NCBI GenBank assembly: GCA_029204225.1
Contig: CM055109.1
Coordinates: forward strand, 44,267,054-44,331,053
Direction: 5' to 3'
Source of the DNA: Diphasiastrum complanatum
Lineage: Eukaryota > Streptophyta > Lycopodiopsida > Lycopodiales > Lycopodiaceae
DNA length: 64,000 bases
The notes below the pieces were generated by a model that saw nothing but the letters and a program-made list of their open reading frames with translations, ran no database searches and was not told the DNA's origin. The translations under genes and the position numbers were made by a program. Below, piece after piece: positions 11,285-21,949 of the stretch. Within the stretch, counting starts at the first letter, position 1, and every line of letters starts with the position of its first letter.

Positions 11285-11440
11285 GAAGGCACTTACAGCT
11301 GCAATAGAGGATGAATCGAATTCTGGGAAGCCATGTGATACATCTATTCCAAAGATGATAGTGGGCTGCTGGGAGACTTTTCCCAAAGATTGCTTGAATA
11401 CCAAACTTAAGACGAAGTTGTAGCCCCCACTTTGTAGTAA
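11285..11440 (-). pseudogene. Argonaute PIWI-domain exon fragment, copy A
   Basis: Read on the minus strand, the frame contains S-G-G-Y-N-F-V, then QQPTIIFGIDVSHG and F-D-S-S-S-I-A-A. This matches the start of the PIWI domain of plant Argonautes, including the first catalytic Asp of the slicer triad (the D in G-I-D-V). The D-V-S-H-G form is typical of the AGO4/6/9 clade, not the D-V-T-H-P of AGO1. The fragment ends at GCT|GTAAGT, a perfect splice donor, at the place where Argonaute genes have an intron. It therefore looks like genomic exon plus intron sequence, not a retrocopy. The remaining catalytic residues, PAZ and MID domains are absent. A more decayed copy is at 48430-48545. Confidence 0.75.
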
Positions 11441-11599
11441 AGGTTAGTGATAAGGATATGCACAGTTCATAAGGGACGTATTGTAGTGAGCATACATATT
11501 GAAGTTTGCCTAGCTCTAGGAGCTCTGTATCCAACACCTTTCTGAAAGCTCTTCAGCATTCCTTGAACACACTACGTTGGGTCTCAACATATTTCTCAG

Positions 11600-12890
11600 C
11601 TTCAAGTCGGGAGTAAGTTGTTGAAGTTCATTCGGGGAGAAGTAAAACTGCAAGAAGTATAGGGAGAAGTAAAATTGCAAGAATGGCAGTGAAGCCAATT
11701 CCTCTACACAACCTGTATGAAGCCCATAAAACTGTAGAAAAAAACGTGGTTAAAAGTTTTTTAGATGAAGGGCATTTTGCACACACAAAGAACACGAGGA
11801 CATTTCTCCTAAAAATTTTCTGGTCTTGAGAGAGAGAGAGAGAGAGTTTAGATATAAGCTCCTTTGCAGTGTATGTTTACATTAGGGACCGCCACCAATT
11901 TTGGTGGGGGATATTGTTGGAGGGTTTACGGATCCCAAGGATTTCTTGTGATGGTGTTTAGGCTCGAGCTAGCGCACCTCAGATTGTCAGAAATATATAT
12001 TACACTCAACTATACCACAACCACCCTTACCCAGGAGAATATTATATTTAAAAGTCCTTTCCCAAAAGATACCTCGATTATCCAAAGCACAGTTCAAATC
12101 CTCAGATTTTTAACATCCAGAGCAGCACCAAGTCCAAGTAAACTGAAGACGAAATTTGTTTGGTTAAAAAATGTGAATTTGGTTGACCTGAACCTTGGAT
12201 AGCGAACTGTACCAAATTATAATCCCCTAAATCTGAACCTTGGATATCGAGCCTTGGATAAAGGAGGCTTTGTTAACTGGAATAAAGGAGAAGTTCTAGA
12301 AAACTTGCCAAGTATTTGTGACTTCACAATTTTTTTGAAACTTATGCCCAGACAGCCTACGACACTTGGATTACGTGAGAAGACATGTACAAATAATAGA
12401 ATGAAGCTAGAGGCCTCATTGACAGGGATATGTATTGATCCCTGTCTGTCCGTAGATTGGTTTGTCGTCTGAGGAAAGTAAATTTGGAGGATTCCTGCTG
12501 TGGCACGACATGCAATTTCCTGAGCATTCAGAATTGGTCAAAAGCACAAGGTTTTTTATTATCGCCTTGTCAGAAATAAATGCAGAGAAAAAGATTGAGA
12601 AGGCTTCAACTCACAAAGAGTGGCTCTCAAAAATTCTCATCCTGCGATCCAATCATCCCATTCTGTTCTGCTACAGCCGTGACAGAATTCATGTTTCCTT
12701 CCAGTGTTGCTGTTGGAGTTCATCCCAAAACCCTAAACCAATCTCATCATATAAGACATAGTACTGTGTAGGTCTTGTAGTTCCCTGTGGTGAATGACAT
12801 TGTTTTGCTTAGTAATTAGTAAGCTGTTGAAGTTCATCCGGGGAGCGCATCGTTACATAGATCCGCCAGAGAGAGAGAGCATGAGAGAGA
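11600..12890. other. no recognised gene
   Basis: Several short frames occur (for example 11864-12202 and 12462-12761) but none shows a recognisable domain or support from repeats. A copy of the dispersed GTTCATCCGGGGAG repeat is at about 12720-12850. A degenerate TAGA/GA microsatellite follows at about 12870-12940. Confidence 0.5.
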
Positions 12891-12897
12891 GAGAGAG

Positions 12898-12937
<40 letters not shown>

Positions 12938-13189
12938 TTTTCTGATCAAAATTACAAATTGTTTGCTCTCTCATGTCTGATTCTGTGGCATCTCAGTTAT
13001 GGGAGGCATGGGTAGCGGTTAGATTTGTTGCAAATTTTTTTTGGTACCTTTTATAGTTTTTTTAACAAGAGGAGGCAAGTATGTGCTAGACACTCTCTGA
13101 TAATTAATTCCGGGGGGTTAGGGGGAGGAAAATTGTTTATTTCATTTTGGGGACATGGGACCGTGAGGAGAGGGGCTTGTATTTTTTTT

Positions 13190-13259
13190 TTTTGAAATTT
13201 TTTTTTGAGAAATGGCACCGGACCTGGACGCACCACGCGTCCGTGTCCACCATCCGCTT

Positions 13260-13262
<3 letters not shown>
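13190..13262. mobile_element. truncated GGACGCG-type module ending CGCTTCCTTA
   Basis: It ends with CATCCGCTTCCTTA immediately before the TA tract, the reverse complement of the TAAGGAAGCGGATG start of the modules at 19351 and 19596. Only about 70 bp remain. Confidence 0.5.

Positions 13263-13319
<57 letters not shown>
13263..13319 (+). repeat. (TA)n microsatellite
   Basis: Fifty-seven bases of pure TA, bounded by a module end on the left and a CATAG element terminus on the right. Confidence 0.95.
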
Positions 13320-13321
<2 letters not shown>

Positions 13322-14101
13322 TAGTTCCCTGTGGTACCGCCATTATGGTGCCGCCCAAAAATCCGCGGTACTAGGGCAGTACCATTTTTTAATATTTAAA
13401 AAAATTAAATTTAATTTTCTTTAAAAAAAAAAAATTAGTGGGCAATATGGGTATCAGCTTGAAGCTCTTGACGAGAGCAGTGCATTTATGCAGGTTTCCG
13501 GTGCTTTCAGCTACAAAATGTGTTAGACAACTAAATAATGCACCTCTTAGTTTATTAGTCACTAGTTAACCGTGAGCTCAGATTTGTAAGGCCCCCGTTA
13601 TGAGGAGAAGCCATTACTGAGCATGGTTGTTAGTATAGGGTCTACTGTGAGACCATGATGGTTATGAGATGGCTAGATTACAGTTTCTAGATAGCAACAA
13701 GTCTTGGGGGGTTCAAAGGGCAGTAGCCCCCCGAGAAACGGGGGGTTCGGGGGGGCGGTAGCCCTCCGAGAAACAGGGGATCCGGGGGGTGGTAACCCCC
13801 CGGCGATGGGTTTGGGGGGCAGAGCCCCCCAACGGCTCCCTGAGCGAAAACACACTTTTTGGTGTTTTGCATCCCCTTGGTCCTTTGGCTGTTCGCTCTC
13901 CTCAGAACCGGCAACCTGCATAAATGCACTGCTCTCGTCAACAGCTTCAAGCTGATACCCATATTGCCCACTCAATTTTATTTTATTTTATTTTTTTAAA
14001 TTTAAAAAGAAATATTAAAAAATAAATTATATATCATGGTACCGCAGATCAGTATGGATCCGCGGTACCGGGATCTGCGAATCATGGTACCGCTGGATCT
14101 A

Positions 14102-14103
<2 letters not shown>
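13320..14103. mobile_element. MITE-like element with CATAG/CTATG inverted ends (MITE 1)
   Basis: A 784-bp element exactly bounded by TA tracts. The left end reads CATAGTTCCCTGTGGTACCGCC; the right end, reversed, reads CATAGATCCAGCGGTACC. GGTACC motifs recur in both subterminal regions. Inside lies a second inverted pair: a block beginning GTGGGCAATATGGGTATCAG at about 13439 and its reverse complement ending near 13972. There is no transposase. The ends match those of the larger hAT-like element at 14152-18981, so it is probably mobilised by it. The first base could be the T before CATAG if the target duplication is TA. Confidence 0.75.

Positions 14104-14151
<48 letters not shown>
14104..14151 (+). 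repeat. (TA)n microsatellite
   Basis: Forty-eight bases of TA separating the right end of MITE 1 from the left end of the hAT-like element. Confidence 0.95.
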
Positions 14152-14153
<2 letters not shown>

Positions 14154-14503
14154 TAGGCCTCGCGGTACTGGATACTGCGGATCCCGGTACCGCGGGACCG
14201 TATTGGTACCGCGGTACCATAATATAATATATTATCTATTATTTCATATTTTTTTTAATTTTTTCTAACCTAAACTGCCCGCCCCCCTCGCATTTCATCA
14301 GAAATTTTTTTGCACCCTCCTCCGCTCCGCCATCGCTACTGTTTCCTCCTGCTTGCCTTCGATTCCTTGTGTCGCCCTTCGCCCATGCATTGCCCTGCCT
14401 TGCATCTGACTTGCTTCGCCCTGCACTCGCCCATTTTCAGCGTCTCTCCAACAGTGAACCCTGCTGTTTTTTTTCCAGCAATCCATCCCTCATTTCATCT
14501 GCA

Positions 14504-17456
14504 ATGGTGCAATCCGACCTTTCCGGTCTGTGGGACGAGGTAGACATTGTCAGGCGGGTTGCCGACAAGGCCAACAAGACCGGTCAGAAGATCGTGCGCT
14601 GCCGATACTGTCTCGTCGAGTTTGCTGCATCCCTCACTCGCCCTAAAGGCCATGCACGCGCCAAAAATGGTGCCACCTTGAATGCTGCCCCTTGTGGCAG
14701 CATGACCGTCCCCGACAGGCAGCGACTACTGGACACCTACGGGCTGCGGCTCATGGCAGGGGAGAACACCATTTCGAAGGGCATTCTCCGATTTTGCACC
14801 GCTCCTTATGTGGCTGACCCAGAGTTGCTGCCTGCTTGGCTGGCACGCACGAGGAGAGGGAGTGCATCCTCCTCTGGTCCCTTTGCCCCTCATCCCCCTC
14901 AGACAGTTCTGCCTCACGCACCCCTATCTGCTCAGATTCCGGTGGATCCCGTCCCATTGCGTCCGCCAATTGCCACTGTGGTTCCCACCACCACCCACTG
15001 TTGCTCGCACTCCCCCAGTCTACGACTTTCTCACGGACTCTCCACCACCTGAGCAGGCCCAGGATGCTACTGTTGGGGCCTTCGAGGATGTGGAAGAGAT
15101 CCCTTCTTCCTTCCCTTCCCATCCGAATGACCTCCTCAGCCAGCAGTTTTAGTACCCCATGCCAGATGTTGCCCCTCCACCAGTGCACCCCACCTATGTT
15201 GCATCCCTGCCAGTGCATCCCACCCTCCCCATTCCACGTCTACAGCCGATGCATCCACCAGTGCCCAGCCTGTCGCGTCATCGTCCATTCCCGTCACGGT
15301 TGATGCACCGTGCTGGAGGTCCACCACCCGTCGCCCACCAGGGAGAGCCCTTGTGCAGCAGACCATTCGCAGCGCGCATCCGCCGCACATGGACAGAGAG
15401 GCCACACAGGCCGTGGCCAGTCTGATTTACGAGCTGAACCTGCCCTTTGCCATCACCGACTTTGAGCCCTTCAGAAGGGCCTTCCACCTTGCACAGTCTG
15501 TCAACCCTAGCTGGAGAGTCCCTAGTTCAGAGGTTGTCCGCACACACATGCTGAGGGATAGGGTTGAGTCCTTGTCTAGAGAGATGGAGCCTCTGCGTCG
15601 ACACTGGGCCACTTACGGTTGCAGCATCATGTCCGATGGCTAGACTGATGTCAGGAGGAGGCCGATTCTCAACATACTGGTCTCCAGCTGCATGGGCACA
15701 CAGTTTTTGAGGGCAGTGGATTGCAGCAGGGGGGGGGAGAGTCATATCTGCAGAGTTCATGTTTGATGTCATCAGGTCTTCCATCCTAGCCATAGGCCCA
15801 CAACATTTCGTCATGGTGGTGACGGACAATGCCACGAATTGCATTCAGATGGGTGTACTGCTAGAGGCCGAGTTCCCTCATATTGTTCATACCCCCTGTG
15901 CAGCGCACGGCATAGACCTTCTGATGGGGGACATTGGAGCACTTCCCTTGGTTAGAGCCATCGTCCGGGAGGCCCTCTTCCTGGTGACTTTTGTCACCAG
16001 AAATAGGCGTGTTCTTGCATTTTCCGGGTGTTCAGCCATCTGGACCTCCGTAAGCCAGCCCCCACACGCTTTGCATTCGACTTGGTGGTCATCGACCGTT
16101 TGATCAAGTGCAGGGCCCAGCTTCTACAGATGGTTGCCAGTGATCTTTGGGGTGCCAGTACGTTTCCGCGCACTGAGGATGGGGAGCACTTTTCTTCCAC
16201 GGTGAGGAACCCGAATGGGCTCATCCTCATCATGCTCATCCTCTGACACTAGCTCATCTGCCTCATACAATGGGGGATCTCTGTGCCCAAGCCCAAGCTC
16301 TCTCTCTCTCATCTCGGCAAGCTCCCTCTCTCTCTCTACCATCAACTGTGTGCCCAGGTCATCTGCAGGCATGGGATGGGTGCTGTCCGTAGGCAAGTCA
16401 ACCTGGCTCTCCAAATCAGATATCTTCATCTGCAAGGTTTAAAATTTGCATGTCAGAGAGACAACTTTATGAAGAAATGAAACCAACATACTAGGAGTCA
16501 ACCAACATGCTATGGGAGAATAGCTAATCACCTGCAATGCGCTCGTAACGGTCGGAAGTCTCCTGGCGAGACGTGCGTTGGTGCTACAGAACACCAACCG
16601 CTCCAACTGACTCACTGACAGCCGGTTCCTTCTCCTCGTGTGAATGAGTGCCCATGTGCTCCAATTACGCTCACACACGGAGGCAGCGTAGTCCTGTGGT
16701 ACGTGCAATGAAATGGTTCAGCGCACGTGCACGGGTGGAACGTCAACGAAACACAGCAAGGGAGGATGAGATGAGATGCGTACCTGTGAAAGGACCCACA
16801 GTGCAAGACGCTGTATGGATGGATAGGTGCTGCCGAACATGGTCCACCAGCACACGGGGGGGCCAGTGGCATACCTACCTATGTCGACATGATAGACGAG
16901 GCTCTTGATAGAGGGCAGAGTGGTTTAGATGCCGGTCCCGCAGATGTTTGGATGCGTGCAGCACAGAGTCATGGCCGTTACTACGACAACACACCAGAGG
17001 AGGCGCCTGATGACTTTCATTGCATAGATTGGGAGGCCATGCAGGGTCTACAGGGTGCACATGAGGAGGCATGGGATGAGGCTTGGGTTGATTCAGGGGT
17101 TGGTGCACAGGATGATTCAGAGGTTGGTGCACAGAATGATTCAGAGGCTGGTGCACAGGATGAGTCCCAGAGCCCAGAGCATTTGTATTTCGGATGCCCA
17201 GCTGACGACTTGGTTGCCACATTGGATTCAGAGGCCCAGCAGATGCCGAGTGTCAAGGCGCCCCCATCATCTCTTGCCAGCATGCCATACACAAATTCCC
17301 AGCGGAGGCTGATTGGGAGGATGAGGATGACGAGTCTTCTCTCTCGGATACACAGCCCATGCTAGTTCCAGACAGGCAGAGATATCGGCTGCGAGAGTCA
17401 GCTCGGGGCCCTAAGTTGTCTCCAGAGCATTCGTCTGAGTCAGAGCCAGAGCATTG
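14504..17456 (+). pseudogene. hAT transposase (BED zinc finger, DUF659-type), frameshifted and internally inverted
   Basis: The N-terminus (from ATG 14504) has a BED-type zinc finger with CRYC and a downstream H in K-G-H. A Pro/Ser-rich linker follows, with frame changes near 15000. The RNase-H-like core begins with YGCSIMSDG and is followed by an in-frame TAG where the intact motif has W. VVTDNATNC (second acidic residue) and T-P-C-A-A-H follow in 15759-16000, then a frameshift. After about 16208 the coding order is inverted: the dimerisation exon (CERNWSTWALIHTRRRNRLS) lies on the minus strand. Plus-strand acidic tail exons resume after about 16880 and end at TGA 17454-17456. Unlike the copy at 23663, there is no intron before V-V-T-D. 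A hAT transposase would cut and paste the element; this copy is dead. Confidence 0.85.
16209..16875 (-). other. inverted segment within the hAT A transposase gene
   Basis: Minus-strand reading gives a splice acceptor, the hAT dimerisation exon (about 16693-16539), a donor GT, an intron, then an acceptor at about 16436 and an acidic exon with repeated R-E-R-E-L-A-E. Flanking sequence on both sides is plus-strand transposase. The left breakpoint is just after the HFSSTVR codons. The right one is near 16875 and less certain. Confidence 0.75.
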
Positions 17457-17984
17457 ATTGTGGCTCTGTTGTTTTAGTTTCAGTAGTTTGTCTCTAGCAG
17501 ACGGTCTACCATTGTACTCAGATGATTTTTCACATTATATACAGTGTTTGGCCTACATTTTTTGTTGCTTATTGTGCGTATGTCGCTCTGTACATGTGAT
17601 GCTTTATTTTCAATTTTATGTCGAATTCTATGTGCGTGTGTGAATCCTATTTTCATTTAATTTTGTTTGAAGTGAATGCTAGCTTCACATATATGCACCT
17701 ACATCATGAGCATAACAATCACCTCTACACCCCAAACGACATTTCATAAACACATGTAATACATCTGCATTTAAAAAAATTACAGAGATTGCATTTTACA
17801 TGACCAGGCTCGCGTTGCACAAAAAACAACTATGTATATATTCAACCGTTGTATCAAGATAACATCACATATATTGTCATTTTTTTAAGCAGCCATCTAG
17901 TTATTTGCTGCACCATAAACTGCCGAAAACTACATAGCAACAGTCCACCACATACGGCTGGACCTTATCTACTCTAAACATCCC
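17457..17984. other. 3' intergenic spacer between transposase and accessory ORF of hAT A
   Basis: AT-rich non-coding DNA between two convergent genes. It presumably carries both 3' ends; no clear terminator signal can be assigned. Confidence 0.45.
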
Positions 17985-18350
17985 TCACTGATCCTCCACC
18001 GACTCCTCGCCCTCGTCTGGTGCATTGTTTTGTCGCTCTTGCTCTGCCTCCCGGTTAGCCCGAGCTGCCTCCTGGTTAGCCCGACGTCTGGCCGCCCTTT
18101 CCCTGACCATGATGAGCTGCCGTCGTGTGAAATTCATTCCGATCTGCTCATCTAGATCCAGCTCGACAGCGGGGACAAGATCCACAGCGGGGGCGGGTGG
18201 CTCCGGTTCCGGATTTCTCTATCGAGTCTGTCGCAACATCTCTCGGATATCTGCCTCTTGCTTCCGATGTCTCTCGTTGTGCCTTCGGATATCTTCCTCA
18301 AGCTTCCTCCTGGCTTCGCCCTCGGCCTTCGATGGTATGCGCTCTGCCAT
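17985..18350 (-). pseudogene. accessory protein of hAT A, copy 2 (one in-frame stop)
   Basis: A 121-codon frame beginning M-A-E-R-I-P-S-K with one in-frame TAG at codon 44 (18221-18219). Before it lies a charged helical block with EEDIRRHNERHRKQEADIRE. After it comes a Pro-rich hinge (EPEPPAPAVD), then LDEQIGMNFTRRQLIMVRER followed by an Arg/Ala-rich helix, and an acidic end (GEESVEDQ). The family is unknown to me. It is convergent with the transposase and about 630 bp inside the right terminus. Copies 1 and 3 share both blocks but have an intron after codon 8 that is absent here. The composition suggests a DNA- or RNA-binding or partner-binding helper, which is speculation. Confidence 0.65.
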
Positions 18351-18980
18351 CTCAATCGACCTTCTTCTCACAGCACCCTAGTCCTTGAACACCCTCTCAC
18401 AGCACCCTGTCTCTCAAACAACCTGTCTCTCACAGCCCGTTCTCACAGCCTGTCACCAGCTCTCGCTTGCTCTCTCACTGTCTATCACTAGCTCTGTCAC
18501 AGCCTCTGAAAATGCCGACCACAATGGCATTGTGAGTGCCTATTTATCCCCATAGCCTGATCGGCCATGTGGATCTCCATCATCCATCCATGTGCCTCTG
18601 TACCTACCCCCATGTGATGCTCCCCCCTGTGTTGGTCTCCCATTGGGTCCATGGTCTGCTCACCCACAATGCTCATCTGCCTTTGTACTTGCCCCCATGT
18701 GATGCTACCCCCCTGTGTTGGTCTCCCATTGGCCCCTCGGTCTGCTCACCTGCAGTGCCCATGTGCCACTGCACCAGTCCCCTGCATCATGTACTGTACC
18801 CTCTTTTTTTTACACCCAGAACCCCTTTTTTTTTTACTTTTTTTTGTCCTTTTCTTGTAGTTAATATGCAAAAAATAACTATTAAAAATATTTAAAAAAG
18901 AATAAAATATTAAAAATGGTACCGCCCTGGTACCGCGGGTCTGAGGGCGGTACCATACCGGCGGTACCAGAGGGTACTAT
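18351..18980. other. CT-rich leader and subterminal region of hAT A
   Basis: It holds repeated CTCTCACAGC-type motifs just upstream of the accessory ORF, then poly-T runs, then GGTACC motifs before the CTATG end. The same order occurs at 8190-8754. No further gene was seen. Confidence 0.55.
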
Positions 18981-18993
18981 GATATATATATAT

Positions 18994-19303
18994 CTAAGGA
19001 AGCGGGACCCGGACGCGAACGGACGTGCGCTCGCGTCCGCATCCCCGAACGAGTCTGATTTTTTTTTTTAATTTTAAAAAAAAAATTAGACTAAAAAAAA
19101 AAATTTGAAGCCACAGGTGCGTCTGGCGGTACGGACACGTCATTTTTTAATTTTTTGAATTTTTTTTAGTTTTTTTAGGGTTTTTTAGTTAAAAAAGAAA
19201 AATTGGACGCGTTCGACCCTACGTCCGGGGGTCGGACGCGTCCGGGTCCGGACGCCGGACGCGGACGCGGAAGCGGGCATTTCGGCCCGGACCGTCATGT
19301 CTG
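18994..19303. mobile_element. GGACGCG module 1 (CTAAGGAAGCGG ... CATGTCTG)
   Basis: Starts CTAAGGAAGCGGGACCC after a TA tract and ends CATGTCTG before another. It is dense in GGACGCG-like hexamers separated by poly-T/poly-A. About 310 bp, no coding capacity. The constant ends suggest a mobile or slippage-spread unit. Confidence 0.6.
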
Positions 19304-19306
19304 TAG

Positions 19307-19308
<2 letters not shown>

Positions 19309-19350
<42 letters not shown>
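19309..19350 (+). repeat. (TA)n microsatellite
   Basis: Forty-two bases of AT/TA between modules 1 and 2. Confidence 0.95.
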
Positions 19351-19354
<4 letters not shown>

Positions 19355-19560
19355 AAGCGGATGGCAGATGCGGACGCGTCCGATGTTTTTTTTTTAATCA
19401 AAAAATTAAAAAAAAATGGCGTCTGTAACTCGGACGTGTGCGTCCGGACCCCCAGACGCATTTGTTTTTTTATTTATTTTTTAATTAAAAAAAAAATTGG
19501 ACGCATCCGGCCCCGGACGCGGACGCGGACGCAGGCAATCCGGCAGGCAATCCTTGGAGC

Positions 19561-19563
<3 letters not shown>
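19351..19563. mobile_element. GGACGCG module 2
   Basis: About 213 bp from AAGGAAGCGGATGG to GAGCCTG, bounded by TA tracts on both sides. Same composition as modules 1 and 3 with a T-run/A-run centre. The right end has drifted from CATGTCTG. Confidence 0.6.

Positions 19564-19595
<32 letters not shown>
19564..19595 (+). repeat. (TA)n microsatellite
   Basis: Thirty-two bases of TA between modules 2 and 3. Confidence 0.95.
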
Positions 19596-19597
<2 letters not shown>

Positions 19598-19829
19598 AAG
19601 GAAGCGGATGTTGCGTCCGAACGCGCGTCCGCGTCCAATTTCGGACGCGAACGCACCAAGGGTGCGTCCGGGGGTGACACGTCCGTTTTTTTTTTTTTTA
19701 ATTTTAAATTGTTTTTATTGTTTTATTACCCTTAAAACCTAAAAAAAAAAAAAAATTGGACGCGTCCGACCCCGAGTCCAGGGGTCGGACGCCGACGCGG
19801 ATTGCCCGCGTCCGGCCCGGACGCGCATG

Positions 19830-19833
<4 letters not shown>
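19596..19833. mobile_element. GGACGCG module 3
   Basis: 238 bp from CTAAGGAAGCGGATG to CATGTCTG, followed by a TA tract at 19834-19862. It is the best-preserved copy of the module. Confidence 0.65.

Positions 19834-19862
<29 letters not shown>
19834..19862 (+). repeat. (TA)n microsatellite
   Basis: Twenty-nine bases of AT/TA closing the run of three modules. Confidence 0.95.
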
Positions 19863-19863
<1 letters not shown>

Positions 19864-20685
19864 CTTGATTGTGAATTTTTCTTATTTGGCATATTTATAG
19901 CGTTTGTGGAGCACTTGGCCTACTTCAAGAGGGTTTCAGATTAGATCCATAGCTTTGCGAAAGTTCACTAGGGTTGTGTTGATCATTTGATCATTTATAC
20001 TATACTGAAAGTGTTGATGCCTAACATTGTCTTGTTTGTGTTTTGTGTAATCACTTACATCATAAAATTTTCAAAGTAAATTAAGACTTTTGATTTTCTT
20101 TCACAATTAGTTATCCTAAACTACTAACCATTTCCAATCTTTCAAAGAATGACAAACCAAACTTGTCAATAGACAAGAAATCATGATCGACAACAATATT
20201 ATTTGGCAAATCAAACAACTTGAAAAAAATTTTAAGATAAGTGGAGCAAGCTGAATAGCCATGACATAAAACTCTATTGGATTAAACTATGCCTTCTTCA
20301 TTAGCTTGTCAACTATTACCCAAATGGCATCATGACCCTTTTCCCTGCATGATATTCAAAATTTTGCAATCATTGATTATCTTCAAAAATAGATACATAG
20401 GATAGTTTAGGGGTATTTACATCACCTTTTAATTATAATGAGGTGCCATTATATCAAAATTTAAAACTATGAGTTACACGGTCCTTCCATAAAGACTCGT
20501 TTTTAATATAAAATCTTTTTTTTTTCTAGAATTCAATCCATTTTATCAAGATTCAATATATGCAAACTTAGACAATCTACATAATTTTGAACCTTTAATG
20601 GCCCAGTGAGGGAGAATCTCTTCCTATATTTGTTGATCTGTAATTCTGATCCCTTGACATGGTGGCCAACTTGAATTTCTACAAC
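19863..20685. other. no recognised gene
   Basis: AT-rich. It may be the decayed continuation (pol side) of the minus-strand gypsy gag-protease to its right, but no motif was legible. Confidence 0.4.
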
Positions 20686-20689
20686 AATT

Positions 20690-21480
20690 TTGCATTGATA
20701 AATTTATAAGTGGATCCATTTGATAAAAGGACATTAAGTGCTTGGTCCTTCATGAAAACATTCATGTGAATCAGATCGAGAAGCCTAGTTGTAGAAAGAC
20801 AACAATTCTTACAAATTATATCATCTATAAAGAATACATCAACGCAAGAAATAACAGAGTTTCTTGGGGCTTTGAACGATTGAGCTTGAAACTTCTTGCA
20901 TTGTTTAGAAAAGGCTTGCAATAAATGTCCCTTTTCCATGCAAAAGAAACACAAATCATTGCTTTCAACCTTGTTAATTCAGCCCTATACAACTTAGGGT
21001 GCGTCATCTTTCTCAACTGGAAATCAACTCCAAAGAAAACTCTTCTCTCTTTTTATGAAAGGGGTCCAAAGGTTTCTTGTCCTTAGAATCGAACTTGGTA
21101 GGTTGTTACCCCTTGTAGGCTAAAGGCACGGATGCCATAAAAAATCTTAGCAAATTGCATGACATCCTTTAAAGACTGTGGCTGATTTTTTAAGTTCCAA
21201 TTGATACTCCTTGGACAATCCAAAGAACAAATTTCAACTTGAGCAAAGTTGGATCCATTTGACTAAAAACTTTACAACTTAGCTTCTTGGAAATGCTACA
21301 AAAATACATCTTGCAGATCGATCATAATGCTCAAAATCATGTAAGATTGGCAAAAATGCACTCCTAAAAAGCTCTTTGAACTTATCCCGGGTGGTCGACA
21401 CATTACCAAGTACAAACATAATCACAATAACAATTTGAGTGTCATTGAGAGAAGTGAGCATGGAATCATGACATAGAGAT
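20690..21480 (-). pseudogene. gypsy gag-protease remnant
   Basis: On the minus strand, a capsid-like stretch with the Q-P-Q-S-L-K-D-V-M-Q-F-A-K segment (about 21195-21150) precedes a zinc knuckle, MCFFCMEKGH (around 20945), in which the final Cys is not kept. About 80 residues later LNVLLSNGSTYKFINAKLL resembles a retropepsin site with the catalytic Asp (usually D-N-G or D-S-G) replaced by Ser. This order matches Ty3 Gag-Pro. Frames are broken repeatedly, so it is an old, inactive copy. No LTRs could be assigned to it. Confidence 0.65.
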
Positions 21481-21949
21481 ATTCTTTGGGAGCAAATTTA
21501 TTGCTTGCTTCATATCCATGATATCAATTCTAGGTGGGCTTGAGGATGATGGTGCCTAAGATCCTTTTGTTGGTGGCTCTATAATTATAAGAGAAAGTGT
21601 GGAAAAAGTGGAAGAAAAATGATAAAGCATGGAGCAAAAGTGGCTTAGAAACTTCAAAAAACAGCTCAAAAAGCCAATAAACCCTTACTGAAAAAGCCAA
21701 TAAGGCCCTAACTGCCAAAACAACTGAAAGAGCCATTCATAGGCCTCATTGGACCCAATAGTAGCTCTAAATGAATTGACAGAAAGGATATCAAAAGTAA
21801 CACGACAAGCCACTCTGACTTTCAACCTTGACAGAATCTTACAGGCATTGTTGCAAGCACACTGGACCACGTTGTGCCTGAAACATTCGGCAACCTACAT
21901 AAATGAACTGCCCTTAATAGATGCTTTGATTTGATACCCATATCATAGT

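Larger units (their letters stand above)
14152..18981 (+). mobile_element. hAT-like DNA transposon with transposase and accessory ORF (hAT A)
   Basis: A 4.83-kb element. The left end is CATAGGCCTCGCGGTACTG and the right end, reversed, is CATAGTACCCTCTGGTACCG. Both carry several GGTACC palindromes in the first ~80 bp and both abut TA tracts (14104-14151 and 18982-18993). It contains a hAT transposase reading rightward (14504-17456) and a small convergent ORF (18350-17985). An 8-bp hAT target duplication cannot be seen because the flanks are pure TA. Confidence 0.75.

Noticed and set aside
11864-12761. Possible host genes in several frames
   Set aside because: No domain, no conserved splice pattern and no second copy to support coding.
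13137-13424. Ile-Tyr repeat frames
   Set aside because: Translation of (TA)n; the flanking residues belong to element ends.
13673-13975. Gly/Pro-rich frames in MITE 1
   Set aside because: They come from repeated GGGGGG(T/C)TC words inside the MITE and appear in several frames.
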